Shown here: piece by piece, positions 5,901 to 14,323 of the stretch
How positions within the stretch are numbered: position 1 is the stretch's first letter
Layout: each line of letters starts with the position of its first letter
Assembly (NCBI GenBank): GCA_039715055.1
Contig: JBDLID010000022.1
Coordinates: forward strand, 1 to 30,485
Direction: 5' to 3'
Source: JBDLID01 sp039715055
Lineage (GTDB): Bacteria > Desulfobacterota > Desulfobulbia > Desulfobulbales > Desulfocapsaceae
Length of the DNA stretch: 30,485 nt
Program-made: the position numbers and the translations under genes
The notes under the pieces: model-generated
Database searches by the model: none
The model's input: the letters and a program-made list of their open reading frames with translations, nothing else
What the model was told of the DNA's origin: nothing

Positions 5901-8837
5901 ATGGGGCAGAAAATCACTATCACCGCAGGTGTTCTGGCTGTTGTTACAGCATTGTTGCTCATCTCAAATCTGTCACTCAAGAAAACAGCCGTTCTTGACA
6001 AGGAAAATTTCCAGGCAGAACTTGCCGTCACCACCAGTCAGATCGAAACGATCACCGCAGACCTTAAGACTGCCCGGGAAGAAGGGAAAAAGGTTAAGAT
6101 CGTCGCCGATCAGGTCCCTAAACTTGTCAAGAGTCTCGCCGAAGCTTCTGCAATTCAGGAGCAGCGAGGTGAGGAGATCAAGGGACTCCAGGTAGAACTC
6201 AGTCAGGCCAAGGCAGAGATCGAAGAGTTGACTCAGGTTCGCGAGCAGTTAAAAATTCTCCAGCAGTCACTGGCACAGAAGAATAACAAGCTGGAGCTGG
6301 CACTGACCGCTCTTGGTGACATGGAAACAGGACTTAAAGAGAAAGGCCAGGAACTGGTTTCCAAATTTCATGAACTTGGAGAAAAAGACCTGCTCATCGA
6401 TGGTCTTCACGAAAAGCTTGAAGCGGCCCGTTCTGAAATCGTCTCGTTTCATTCAGTGATGGACACATCAAAATTCAATCTCGACCTGGTCCTTGATGAT
6501 CTTGCCTTAAAAACCGGTGAAATTTCCCGCCTGAAAGACATCATAGAAAAAATGGCTGGTGCTTTTATTGAAAAGGGAACCGAACTGATTGCTCTAAAGG
6601 ATAAAAAAGAGGTGATCAAGGCGGAGTTGATCGCCCTTGCCGATTCAATACAGGCCGGTAGTGATTTTGAATCCTCTGAAGACAAGGCCGATAATGCCGA
6701 CATGGAGATACTCCAGGCAAAGGTTGAGGAAAAAGAAGAAATGATTCAGGCCTTGTCCAGGGAGGTTGACCGCCTCCTGCTCGTCAATGATGAAATGACA
6801 CTGGCCTATGAAACTGAGATGGCCAATATCCAGGGCCTTGCCGATTCTGCCGCTGCTGAACTTGAAGACAGGGACAAGGTCATTGCCAAAATGCAGAATT
6901 CCGTCAAAGGCCAGGACTCAAAGTCTGAAGAACTTGGTCGTCGTGTTGAGGAACTGCAGGCTGCCAGGGATGAACTTACCAAGGCAGTTGGTGAGCTGGA
7001 AAAGAGCAACAGTGCTCTTGCAGATGAAAAAGGTGGTCTCAGCGATCAGCTTAAAGCTATACAGGAATCCTCAGCCAGCGAGAATGAAGCCTTTAAGGCG
7101 GCACTTGCCGATAAAGAAAAGGCCATTGAGGAGCAGATCAGTGCAGGCAGTGCTCAAATTGCCCCCCTGGAAGAGAAGCTGGCAACCCTTGAAGCACAAT
7201 TTCAGACCGCCACCAATGAAAAAGAAGCTGCGCTGGCCAAACTTGAGGCAACAGACGAAGATTTACATGCTGCTCGTAAAGAGGTCGCAAGACTTAACGG
7301 GCTAGTCAGCAACATGGATGAGGCCAGAGCCGGCATAGAACTGAAGCTGGCAACCCTTGAAAAGGAAAATGACTCAATACGATCAGGCCTCCTGCAGGCC
7401 GACAAGGAAAAAGAAGGCGCTGCCTCAAAACTTGAACCTGTCCTTGCAGAACTTGCTGTTCTTAAAACCCAGCTTGAAAAATCTGCCAACAGCCAGGAGA
7501 TGCTCAAAACTGAGATTGATACCCTGGCCAAACAAAAGCAGGAAGGTGACATCCGTATTGTTGAGCTTGAGGCGCAGCTGGGCAGCAGCAGTGATGACGC
7601 AGTCAGTGAAGTTATCCAGAAAGAGCATGATGCAGCCACCGAGGAGCTTGCCGCAGTCAAGGCCAGGGAAGCTGACGCGGTGATCGAGGTGGAACAGCTC
7701 AAGAGTGAGATGACCAGCCTTGTTGACCGGCTCCGAGCCAGTGAAAACGCTGCATCCGTTACCGCCAACGACTTAAAGAACCGGGAAACAAAGCTGGCTG
7801 AACTCCAGCAGGCCATGGCCGGGTTGGAAAAACAGTCACAGACAGCTGCCGAGCAGGAAAGCCGTGTGGCCGGACTGATTGAAGATATTGGTAAAGAAAA
7901 AGAGCTGCTTGCTGAAAAAGAAACCATCATAGAGGCCCTTAATCAGAAAATTGTTGCCATGGACCTTGAAAGTCAAAAGATGGTTGATGAACTTGGCGCC
8001 CTCAAAGCTGCCCAGTCGGAAGTGTCAACTGCAGAGCTTGAAACGGTTCGGGCAGAATTAAGCGAAAAGGAAAATGAACTGAAGGCGGCTTTAGAGGCTG
8101 AAGCAGCCCTTAAATCTGAGATTGAAAAGGTCAAGGCTGAAAATCGTGACCTGCAGCTTCATCTCACAGACAGTGATCAGGATAGCGTTTCAGATGCAGA
8201 GGACAAGTGCCCCCAGACGGTCAGTGGCTCCGAGGTAGACGCCCAGGGCTGTGAAAAAGACAGTGACAACGATGGACTTGTCAACCGGCTCGACCTCTGC
8301 AAAGGCACAGCCGCTGCCGCTGCAATTGACGGTATAGGCTGCTCTGAGGAACAGACAGTAATAATTTTAGAGGATATCACCTTTCAACTAGGAACAGCCC
8401 AACTCACCGAAGAGGCCGTGAAGGGATTGACCACGGTTGGACAGATTCTTGTCAGCTACCCGGAACTGCGACTTGAGGTCGCCGGTCACACCGACTCCAT
8501 CGGAGATGATGCCCGCAACATGAGTCTCTCTGAGCAGCGAGCTCAATCCGTCATGCAGTTTCTGGTGGAACTCGGGGTTGGCGAAGACCGGCTGAAGGCT
8601 AAAGGCTACGGTTCCGCCATGCCCATCGGCAGCAACAATACCGAGTTGGGCCGCATGAAAAATCGTCGCGTAGAACTGCGTAAGACCACAGAGAGTGTGG
8701 AAGAGCAGGCTGGTGAAACAGAAGAGGCTGCGCCGGCCGAAGAAAAGGCCAAAGAAGAGACCGTTGAGGAAGAAAAAGTTGAGACAACTGGTGAATCCAG
8801 CCAAGAGGTGCAACCTTCTGCAGAGGCATCAAATTAA
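5901..8837 (+). CDS. Membrane-anchored giant coiled-coil protein with C-terminal OmpA domain
   Basis: A 978-residue envelope protein. Residues about 6-25 form one hydrophobic segment after a short basic start. No signal-peptidase site is obvious, so it may remain as an inner-membrane anchor. Residues ~30-755 are almost entirely Glu/Lys/Ala/Leu-rich heptad-like coiled coil. Two Asp-rich, calcium-binding-like TSP3 repeats follow (about 756-810: DSDQDSVSD...CP, DSDNDGLVN...C). The OmpA/MotB-type peptidoglycan-binding domain is at about 821-930 and contains AGHTDSIGDD, then NMSLSEQRAQSV, with the usual Asp and Arg that contact diaminopimelate, and NRRVEL. A 45-residue acidic tail ends the protein. 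It is transcribed alone between a tRNA and a strong terminator. Its role is probably tethering membrane to cell wall; a specific function cannot be assigned. Coiled-coil composition will attract false matches to SMC or myosin. Confidence 0.85.
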   Translation: MGQKITITAGVLAVVTALLLISNLSLKKTAVLDKENFQAELAVTTSQIETITADLKTAREEGKKVKIVADQVPKLVKSLAEASAIQEQRGEEIKGLQVELSQAKAEIEELTQVREQLKILQQSLAQKNNKLELALTALGDMETGLKEKGQELVSKFHELGEKDLLIDGLHEKLEAARSEIVSFHSVMDTSKFNLDLVLDDLALKTGEISRLKDIIEKMAGAFIEKGTELIALKDKKEVIKAELIALADSIQAGSDFESSEDKADNADMEILQAKVEEKEEMIQALSREVDRLLLVNDEMTLAYETEMANIQGLADSAAAELEDRDKVIAKMQNSVKGQDSKSEELGRRVEELQAARDELTKAVGELEKSNSALADEKGGLSDQLKAIQESSASENEAFKAALADKEKAIEEQISAGSAQIAPLEEKLATLEAQFQTATNEKEAALAKLEATDEDLHAARKEVARLNGLVSNMDEARAGIELKLATLEKENDSIRSGLLQADKEKEGAASKLEPVLAELAVLKTQLEKSANSQEMLKTEIDTLAKQKQEGDIRIVELEAQLGSSSDDAVSEVIQKEHDAATEELAAVKAREADAVIEVEQLKSEMTSLVDRLRASENAASVTANDLKNRETKLAELQQAMAGLEKQSQTAAEQESRVAGLIEDIGKEKELLAEKETIIEALNQKIVAMDLESQKMVDELGALKAAQSEVSTAELETVRAELSEKENELKAALEAEAALKSEIEKVKAENRDLQLHLTDSDQDSVSDAEDKCPQTVSGSEVDAQGCEKDSDNDGLVNRLDLCKGTAAAAAIDGIGCSEEQTVIILEDITFQLGTAQLTEEAVKGLTTVGQILVSYPELRLEVAGHTDSIGDDARNMSLSEQRAQSVMQFLVELGVGEDRLKAKGYGSAMPIGSNNTELGRMKNRRVELRKTTESVEEQAGETEEAAPAEEKAKEETVEEEKVETTGESSQEVQPSAEASN

Positions 8838-8852
8838 CCTGGTCACGAGGTT

Positions 8853-8928
8853 CGTCCCTGGAACTTTCAGGGACGCATTGGCCGAGAAAGAAATCTCAGA
8901 CTGAGTAGCCCGTAGCCTCCTGAGATTT
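8853..8928 (+). other. Two hairpins in the 3' region of the OmpA-like gene
   Basis: CGTCCCTG (8853-8860) pairs with CAGGGACG (8868-8875) around a 7-nt loop. AAATCTCAG (8891-8899) pairs with CTGAGATTT (8920-8928) around a 20-nt loop. Neither is followed by a T-run, so they are not intrinsic terminators themselves. They may protect the 3' end of the mRNA ahead of the terminator at 8939-8981. Confidence 0.4.
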
Positions 8929-8938
8929 GCAGTTCAAC

Positions 8939-8981
8939 AAAAAAAGGGTCGGTCACCGCAATGGTGACCGACCCTTTTTTT
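8939..8981. terminator. Strong bidirectional intrinsic terminator
   Basis: A perfect 12-bp stem, GGGTCGGTCACC (8946-8957) with GGTGACCGACCC (8963-8974), encloses a 5-nt loop. Seven As precede it (8939-8945) and seven Ts follow (8975-8981), so it works on both strands. It separates the rightward OmpA-like gene from the leftward pycB-like gene that ends at 9006. Confidence 0.92.
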
Positions 8982-9005
8982 GTTCAGATAAACAGAGTAT
9001 GAATC

Positions 9006-10916
9006 CTATTCATCGACGTCAATTTTGATGATCTTGTCTCCGACCTGCAGGGCATCTCCGATTTTAGCAGGAACCATTGTGACAATTCCTGAAATTTCAG
9101 TGGCTATCGGGGTCTGCATCTTCATGGCCTCCATAACAGCCACCCGGTCACCGGCCTCAACCTCATCGCCTTCCTTGACATTAATCTCACAAATATTTCC
9201 GGCAAACGCAGCTCGAATGTCACCGGCCTTGGCCAGGTCAAGAATTTCTTCCTTGGAGAGAACAACGGCCTGAGGTGCTCCGGCTTCTGCCTCCGGGGCA
9301 AAACCGTAAACCCGCTGGTGGTGGTCTACGTTGAGATAAACATTGGTGTCACCGTCATCGCTCAGCATGGATGGGCCCACCTCAATGAGATGCTCCTTGC
9401 CGGCGTGGTCGGTAAAAGTCAGAGACTCTCCAACCTCAAATCCACCCTGGCGGAGGAAAATCGATGGCGGCAATACATAAACCTTGCCGAATTTTTCTTC
9501 AAACTTGAGAAAATCGACAGCATCGTTGGGGTGCTGGAGATAGAGAACCAGTTCCTGGTCATTGGGCTCCCAGCCAATTCGCTCCTCAAGGGTGTCACGC
9601 TCCTGGCCAAGGTCCATATCGGTGATCTCTTCCACACCGCCTTCCTCTTCAATAACCTTTTTCCAGTCATCGCCAAGTACTTTTTCAAAAATCCACTCTT
9701 CAGGTTCATAAAACGGGAATGGGCCATATTTGCCGAGAAGCAGGTTGCGCAGATCGCCTGATGCGTTGGCATACCGTTCCCCTTCCATGACATTGGTCAC
9801 CGCCGTGGTCCAGAGAATCTGAGAACCGGGGGTCACGGACCAGTAATTACCAAGGTCCTTCTGGACCAGCGGAAGTTCCTTCTGCAGGATCTCTGGCATC
9901 CTGTCAAGAAATCCGCCCTTGACGGCCTGCTCAAGGCTGGAGCCCATGGCACCGCCGGGCAGCTTGTGTACCTGAACAGTGGGGTCAAACCCCTTGATCT
10001 GTGATTCAAAAGATTCATAGTACTTACGTTCGTCGCGAATGGCGGCAGAAGAGGCGATTACCGCTTCTTCATCAAGGCCAACGGCCTTATAGCCAAGATC
10101 ACTGAGTGTCTGATGAACAGTGAGGATTGGCGGCGGACCATAAAACCCTGTGAAGGCGGCATCCGCCGCATCAACAATCACCGCACCATTTTTGACAGCT
10201 TCGATGATCCGGCCGATATCATTGCCGTCGGTGTTGTGGCCATGGTAGTGAATGGGCAGATCAGGGTAGTTCTGCTTGATGGCGTTGACCAGCTGACCGA
10301 TCCGTGCCGGGGTGCCGAGACCACCATGATTTTTGATACAGAGGACAATTTCCTCTCCGGTGACATCGAGGATCTCACGGACCTTCTTTACATAAAAATC
10401 ATCAGTGTGTTCAGGCCCGGTAGAAAAACAGATGCACGGCTCGTTGATCTTACCGGCCTTGCCGACCTCTTCAAACACCGCCTGCATATTGGGGATATGG
10501 TTCATGAAGTCAAAGGTACGCCAGACATCGACATATTTTGCAAATTCCTTCACCGTAAAGCGAATGACATTCTGGGGATAGGGACGATAACCGAACAGGT
10601 TGACACCACGACACAGGGTCTGAAACATGGTGTTTGGCATTTTGTCCCGCAGGATTTCAAGTTTGAGAAAGGGATCGACCTGTTTCCTGAGGATATCGAC
10701 GTGTACCGATGCCCCTCCGGTGATCTCCAATGAAAAGTAACCGGCCTTTTCCCTTGATTCAGCGGCAAGCAGGTCGGTATGGAGCAGGATCCGGTTTTTA
10801 AAATCAGACTGGGAAAGATCCCGAGCGGTGTTAGTGATATAATACCCATCTGCCTGTCTGAGCTTGGAGACCACTTCGGCAGGTGACATTCCCTGAATTA
10901 TTCGTTCCATATTCAA
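9006..10916 (-). CDS. pycB: Biotin-dependent carboxyltransferase subunit (pyruvate carboxylase B / oxaloacetate decarboxylase alpha type)
   Basis: Transfers CO2 between carboxybiotin and a 2-oxoacid, normally pyruvate to oxaloacetate. The HMGL-like TIM barrel is at about residues 25-310, a PYC_OADA conserved region at about 320-470, and a C-terminal biotinyl domain at about 565-635 with biotin acceptor Lys599 in EAMKM. Core residues kept: Arg32-Asp33 and Gln36-Ser37 in ARDLSQS, Lys195 (the carbamylated lysine position) in CIKNHGG, and His225/His227 in HYHGHNTDG. Oddities: the usual IKDMAGL is IKNHGGL, and the usual GxTSQP loop is GFYGPP, putting Tyr259 where a catalytic Thr sits in pyruvate carboxylases. 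It follows the biotin carboxylase gene by about 120 nt. The two-subunit pyruvate carboxylase role is the best guess; another 2-oxoacid or acyl substrate is possible. Confidence 0.8.
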   Translation of the reverse strand: MNMERIIQGMSPAEVVSKLRQADGYYITNTARDLSQSDFKNRILLHTDLLAAESREKAGYFSLEITGGASVHVDILRKQVDPFLKLEILRDKMPNTMFQTLCRGVNLFGYRPYPQNVIRFTVKEFAKYVDVWRTFDFMNHIPNMQAVFEEVGKAGKINEPCICFSTGPEHTDDFYVKKVREILDVTGEEIVLCIKNHGGLGTPARIGQLVNAIKQNYPDLPIHYHGHNTDGNDIGRIIEAVKNGAVIVDAADAAFTGFYGPPPILTVHQTLSDLGYKAVGLDEEAVIASSAAIRDERKYYESFESQIKGFDPTVQVHKLPGGAMGSSLEQAVKGGFLDRMPEILQKELPLVQKDLGNYWSVTPGSQILWTTAVTNVMEGERYANASGDLRNLLLGKYGPFPFYEPEEWIFEKVLGDDWKKVIEEEGGVEEITDMDLGQERDTLEERIGWEPNDQELVLYLQHPNDAVDFLKFEEKFGKVYVLPPSIFLRQGGFEVGESLTFTDHAGKEHLIEVGPSMLSDDGDTNVYLNVDHHQRVYGFAPEAEAGAPQAVVLSKEEILDLAKAGDIRAAFAGNICEINVKEGDEVEAGDRVAVMEAMKMQTPIATEISGIVTMVPAKIGDALQVGDKIIKIDVDE

Positions 10917-11035
10917 TCCTTATTTGTTTACTCGTTGGTCCTTGTATTGGTGAAGGCAGTCGTCGTTTGCATGACGGCTGCTCATTCGTCCACATGTGTT
11001 ATCTGCCCTGAGAAATAATTGTATCACTCCTCATA

Positions 11036-12478
11036 TCAGGTGGCATAGGGGTTTTCACCTTTATGGTGAATCTCTGCAATCAGCCTGGAAAGCTTGGACG
11101 CCTCATTGGCAAACTCCTCATACTCAAAGAGATGGGTGTGGGTTTCAAGATAGGATGTATCGAAATCACCTTTGATGAAATCCGCATCCTTCACAATATT
11201 AAGATAGAAGGGAATAGTGGTCTTCGGACCGGCAATAACATAATTCTGCAGACAGCGGCGCAGTCGATCCACGGTCTCGTTCCAGGAAAAACCGTGTACG
11301 GTCATCTTCACCAGAAGCGAGTCATAGGTCTTTGGAATGGTGTAGCCTTGATAGACAAAGCCGTCAAGACGGACGCCGTAACCACCGGGTGACCGGTAAA
11401 CATTGACGGTTTTGCCGCCTTCGGGCATGAAGTCGGCTTTGGGGTCCTCGGCGTTGATCCGAACCTCAATGGCGTGACCGCGGATCTGGACATCCTCCTG
11501 ACCAAAGGCCAGGTTTTTACCAAGGGCTAGCTTGATCTGGGTGCGGACGATGTCAATTCCGGTGACCATTTCGGTAACAGTGTGTTCAACCTGGACCCGG
11601 GTATTGATCTCCATGAAATAATAGTTGTAATCCTGGTCAATGAGAAATTCTACGGTGCCGGCGTTGAGATAGTTGGCCGCCCTGGCAGCCTTGACGGCTG
11701 TGTCACAGATGGATTGGAGAAGCTTTTCATCACCAACCATGGATGGAGCAATCTCGATCAGTTTCTGGTTACGGCGCTGGATGGAACAGTCTCTGGTGCC
11801 AAGGTGTACGGTGGTGCCTTCCTTGTCGGCCATGATCTGAACTTCAACGTGTTTTGGCCTGATAACGACTTTTTCCAGGTAGACCGAGTCATCGTTGAAA
11901 GCCGCCTTGGCCTCGGCACGGGCCATGGGGATCTCCTCGCGCATCTGATCATCGGACTCGATGAGACGAATGCCTCGACCGCCGCCACCTGATGTCGCCT
12001 TAAGCATCACCGGGTAGTGGTATTTGGCAGCAAAGGCCAGGGCCTCTTCAGTCCCGGCATCTCCACGAGTGAGGTTGTCGGTGCCGGGAACCATCGGGAT
12101 ACCGGCTTCAGCCATTATTTCCCGGGCAATGACCTTGTTGCCGAGATTGGTGATAACCTCAGATGTCGGTCCGATAAAGATGATGCCTTCCGCTTCACAT
12201 GCCTTGGCAAAATCTGGATTCTCAGCAAGAAAGCCGTAACCGGGATGTACCGCACAGGCACCTGATTTTTTTACGGCCTTGATTACCTTTGAGATATCAA
12301 GATAATCTGAACGGGGTCCGTCACCGAGCCATACCGCCTCATTGGCGAGACGGATATGACGGGACTCTTTGTCAGGGGTCTCAAAAACAGCTACTGCCTC
12401 GTAGTTGAGTTCCTGAATAGCCCTGATGATGCGGATGGCAATTTCACCACGGTTCGCTACAAGTATCTTCTTTTTCAA
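11036..12478 (-). CDS. pycA: Biotin carboxylase subunit (pyruvate carboxylase A type)
   Basis: ATP- and bicarbonate-dependent carboxylation of biotin on the partner subunit. At 480 residues it has the usual three-part ATP-grasp layout: the N-terminal KKKILVANRGEIAIR, the glycine-rich ATP loop SGGGGRGIR at about residue 165, and the catalytic MEINTRVQVEHTVTEM block near residue 290. It begins with TTG at 12478: the reading gives MKKKILVANRGE exactly as the family starts, and AGGAG lies 6 nt upstream, so the rare start is well supported. It is the first gene of the leftward pair with pycB. Without a linked accB or accD, and with a carboxyltransferase carrying its own biotin domain, it more likely serves pyruvate carboxylase than acetyl-CoA carboxylase. 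Confidence 0.88.
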   Translation of the reverse strand: MKKKILVANRGEIAIRIIRAIQELNYEAVAVFETPDKESRHIRLANEAVWLGDGPRSDYLDISKVIKAVKKSGACAVHPGYGFLAENPDFAKACEAEGIIFIGPTSEVITNLGNKVIAREIMAEAGIPMVPGTDNLTRGDAGTEEALAFAAKYHYPVMLKATSGGGGRGIRLIESDDQMREEIPMARAEAKAAFNDDSVYLEKVVIRPKHVEVQIMADKEGTTVHLGTRDCSIQRRNQKLIEIAPSMVGDEKLLQSICDTAVKAARAANYLNAGTVEFLIDQDYNYYFMEINTRVQVEHTVTEMVTGIDIVRTQIKLALGKNLAFGQEDVQIRGHAIEVRINAEDPKADFMPEGGKTVNVYRSPGGYGVRLDGFVYQGYTIPKTYDSLLVKMTVHGFSWNETVDRLRRCLQNYVIAGPKTTIPFYLNIVKDADFIKGDFDTSYLETHTHLFEYEEFANEASKLSRLIAEIHHKGENPYAT

Positions 12479-12605
12479 GGGAGCTCCTCTCTTCTTATCG
12501 TTTCTAACAATACCGATCCCCTTGCTGTTTTATGCAGATTGGTTAATCCGAACAGGCAGTGGGAGATCAGCAGCAAAGCACACCGATCAGTATGAATGGT
12601 TTGGG

Positions 12606-12627
12606 GGATGTGCAAGAGGCACAATCC
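12606..12627 (-). other. Hairpin in the pycA leader RNA
   Basis: On the minus strand GGAT-TGTGC...GCACATCC folds into an about 8-bp stem (GGAT+GTGC with one bulged base) around a 5-nt CTCTT loop. It sits close to the predicted transcription start of pycA, inside a leader of about 155 nt. It could stabilise the RNA or regulate it. No known riboswitch class is recognised. Confidence 0.3.
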
Positions 12628-12641
12628 GTCCACATTAAACG

Positions 12642-12670
12642 ATTATGCCAAAATCCGCAAGCAGTGTAAA
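12642..12670 (-). promoter_or_regulatory. Sigma70-type promoter for pycAB
   Basis: Reading leftward: TTTACA (12670-12665, 5 of 6), a 17-bp spacer, then CATAAT (12647-12642, 5 of 6). Transcription would start near 12635, giving a leader of about 155 nt before the TTG start of pycA. It is divergent from the kor promoter, with about 70 bp between the two -35 boxes. Confidence 0.6.
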
Positions 12671-12700
12671 TGTTGGCACTAAATTTGTATGGTAAAATGG

Positions 12701-12710
12701 TTAATATTAA
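12701..12710. promoter_or_regulatory. Palindrome between divergent pyc and kor promoters
   Basis: TTAATATTAA is a perfect 10-bp palindrome placed between the two -35 boxes (12670 and 12739). It could bind a regulator common to both operons, but an AT palindrome in an AT-rich spacer may also be chance. Confidence 0.25.
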
Positions 12711-12738
12711 TAAAAAAAACAGCTATCAATATTACCTC

Positions 12739-12766
12739 TTGACATCTGTTTTCATCACATTATAAC
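12739..12766 (+). promoter_or_regulatory. Sigma70-type promoter for korDABC
   Basis: TTGACA (12739-12744, perfect), a 16-bp spacer, TATAAC (12761-12766, 5 of 6). The predicted start is near 12773, giving a leader of about 50 nt to the ATG at 12825. This is the best promoter match in the window. The whole 12479-12800 gap is explained by this promoter, the opposite pycA promoter and its leader. Confidence 0.7.
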
Positions 12767-12824
12767 GATTTTTTAGAGACAGGGAATTACGACATTAATC
12801 GTGTCAAAAAAAGGTGCTCGAATA

Positions 12825-13172
12825 ATGGCAAAAAAAACCGTGAAACCAAAGACTTCACCCAAGCAGGGGAAAGCAGTTTCTGAACCTGCAGCTGAGCCCA
12901 AAAAAAACGGGCCTGAATACTGGGTAAAGCACGAGAAAAAGCAGAACAAGCTGTTTACCGTGATTTTTTTCTATGACTGGTGCAAGTCCTGCGGTCTATG
13001 CAGCTCCCTCTGCAAGGCGAAAATCATTCTCACCGGAGACTCCGGCCGACCGTATATCGATGAGATGGATAAGTGTGTTGGCTGTCGTTTCTGTGAAATT
13101 CACTGCCCCGATTTTGCGATTACAGTAAAACAGAGGTATCCGGACAGAAGGAGGCACTTCGATGACGAGTGA
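12825..13172 (+). CDS. korD: 2-oxoacid:ferredoxin oxidoreductase delta (ferredoxin-like) subunit
   Basis: Small iron-sulfur subunit that passes electrons from the catalytic subunits to ferredoxin. Two [4Fe-4S] motifs are visible, CKSCGLCSSLC and CVGCRFCEIHC, eight cysteines in the normal 2x4 spacing. The first ~35 residues are a Lys/Pro/Ala-rich, probably disordered extension not needed for the ferredoxin fold. The ATG at 12825 is chosen because AAGGTG lies about 10 nt upstream; an in-frame GTG at 12801 would add eight residues and also lies after the predicted transcription start. Its 3' end overlaps korA by 11 nt. It is the first gene of korDABC. Confidence 0.9.
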   Translation: MAKKTVKPKTSPKQGKAVSEPAAEPKKNGPEYWVKHEKKQNKLFTVIFFYDWCKSCGLCSSLCKAKIILTGDSGRPYIDEMDKCVGCRFCEIHCPDFAITVKQRYPDRRRHFDDE

Positions 13173-14304
13173 TGCACAGGAAAAAAGGGTTCTCCTCCAG
13201 GGGAACGAGGCCATCGTTCATGGTGCCATGGCTGCCGGTTGTCGTTTCTTTGCCGGTTATCCCATCACCCCGGCTTCTGAGATCAGTGAGATTCTGTCTG
13301 TCAAGCTTCCAGAGGCAGGAGGGACCTTCGTACAGATGGAAGACGAAATCGCCTCCATGGGAGCGGTGATCGGCGCTTCACTTGCCGGCGTTAAATCAAT
13401 GACAGCAACATCGGGTCCCGGATTTTCACTGATGCAGGAAAATCTCGGTTATGCCTGTGTTACTGAGGTGCCCTGTGTCATTGTCAATGTTATGCGCGGC
13501 GGGCCATCCACAGGGTTACCGACCAACCCGGCCCAGGGGGATGTCCAGATGGCCCGATGGGGAACCCATGGCGACCATCCTATTGTCGTCCTTGCGGTCT
13601 CGTCTGTGAGCGACTCCTATACATTGACCATCCGGGCCTTCAACTTTTCCGAAAAATACCGGGTGCCGGTAATCATCCTCTCAGATGAGGTGGTGGCTCA
13701 CACCAGGGAATCGGTTATCCTGCCGGATATGGACAAAATCAGAATTGTCGACAGGGTAATGCCCTCGGTTCCGCCGGAGTGGTACAAACCATATGCCTTC
13801 AATAATCGGAGTGTCCCGGATATGGCACCCATGGGCGAGGGCTACCGACACCACGTGACCGGTCTGATCCATGACGAAAAAGGGTTCCCGACTCAAAACC
13901 CCCAGGAGATTGAACAGTTCAATATCCGTCTCCATGATAAAATCACCAAAGGGTTCAAGGAACTGCTTATCACCAAATCCTTTCACATGGATGATGCCGA
14001 GGTCTTTGTCATTGCCTATGGATCTGTGGCAAGATCAGCTCTTCGCGCTGTAAGAGATGCCAGGGAAGAGGGGATCAAGGCCGGGCTGCTGCAGCTCGTC
14101 ACTCTGTTCCCGTTCCCGAGAAAGGCGGTGGATACCGCACTCAGGCAATGCAGGGCTGTCGTTGTGCCGGAAATGAACATGGGGCAGATGAGTCGAGAGG
14201 TGGCCAGGGTCAATCAGGCCGGCTGCCGGCTCATTAAGCACCGTCGTATCGATGGCCAGCTAATCACCCCGGATGAAATTTTCAAGCACCTTATCAAGGC
14301 ATAG
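13162..14304 (+). CDS. korA: 2-oxoglutarate:ferredoxin oxidoreductase alpha subunit
   Basis: Catalytic subunit that, with korB, interconverts 2-oxoglutarate plus CoA and succinyl-CoA plus CO2 using ferredoxin. 380 residues: the pyrimidine-binding domain comes first (YPITPASEI and MEDEIASMGAVIGASLAG, whose Glu is placed to activate thiamine diphosphate), followed by TSGPGFSLMQE. The transketolase C-terminal-like domain II is at about 270-370. A near-perfect AGAAGGAGG site (13146-13154) fixes the start inside the end of korD. The order D-A-B-C and domain structure fit Kor. Related branched-chain 2-oxoacid (Vor) enzymes look similar, so the substrate is inferred. Confidence 0.88.
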   Translation: MTSDAQEKRVLLQGNEAIVHGAMAAGCRFFAGYPITPASEISEILSVKLPEAGGTFVQMEDEIASMGAVIGASLAGVKSMTATSGPGFSLMQENLGYACVTEVPCVIVNVMRGGPSTGLPTNPAQGDVQMARWGTHGDHPIVVLAVSSVSDSYTLTIRAFNFSEKYRVPVIILSDEVVAHTRESVILPDMDKIRIVDRVMPSVPPEWYKPYAFNNRSVPDMAPMGEGYRHHVTGLIHDEKGFPTQNPQEIEQFNIRLHDKITKGFKELLITKSFHMDDAEVFVIAYGSVARSALRAVRDAREEGIKAGLLQLVTLFPFPRKAVDTALRQCRAVVVPEMNMGQMSREVARVNQAGCRLIKHRRIDGQLITPDEIFKHLIKA

Positions 14305-14323
14305 GGTTCACAAGGAGACGAAC

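Noticed and set aside
7202..7930. Minus-strand 242-codon open frame opposite the coiled-coil gene
   Set aside because: Its Ser/Ala-rich translation is the complement of the Glu/Lys/Ala coiled-coil codons; it has no recognisable domain and no ribosome-binding context.
10113..10733. Plus-strand 206-codon open frame inside pycB
   Set aside because: Lies wholly opposite a gene with clear family motifs; the translation resembles nothing recognisable.
12673..12687. Sigma54-like site TTGGCAC-N4-TTTGT upstream of kor
   Set aside because: The -24 GG is present but the -12 GC is GT, and a much better sigma70-type promoter lies 66 bp downstream.
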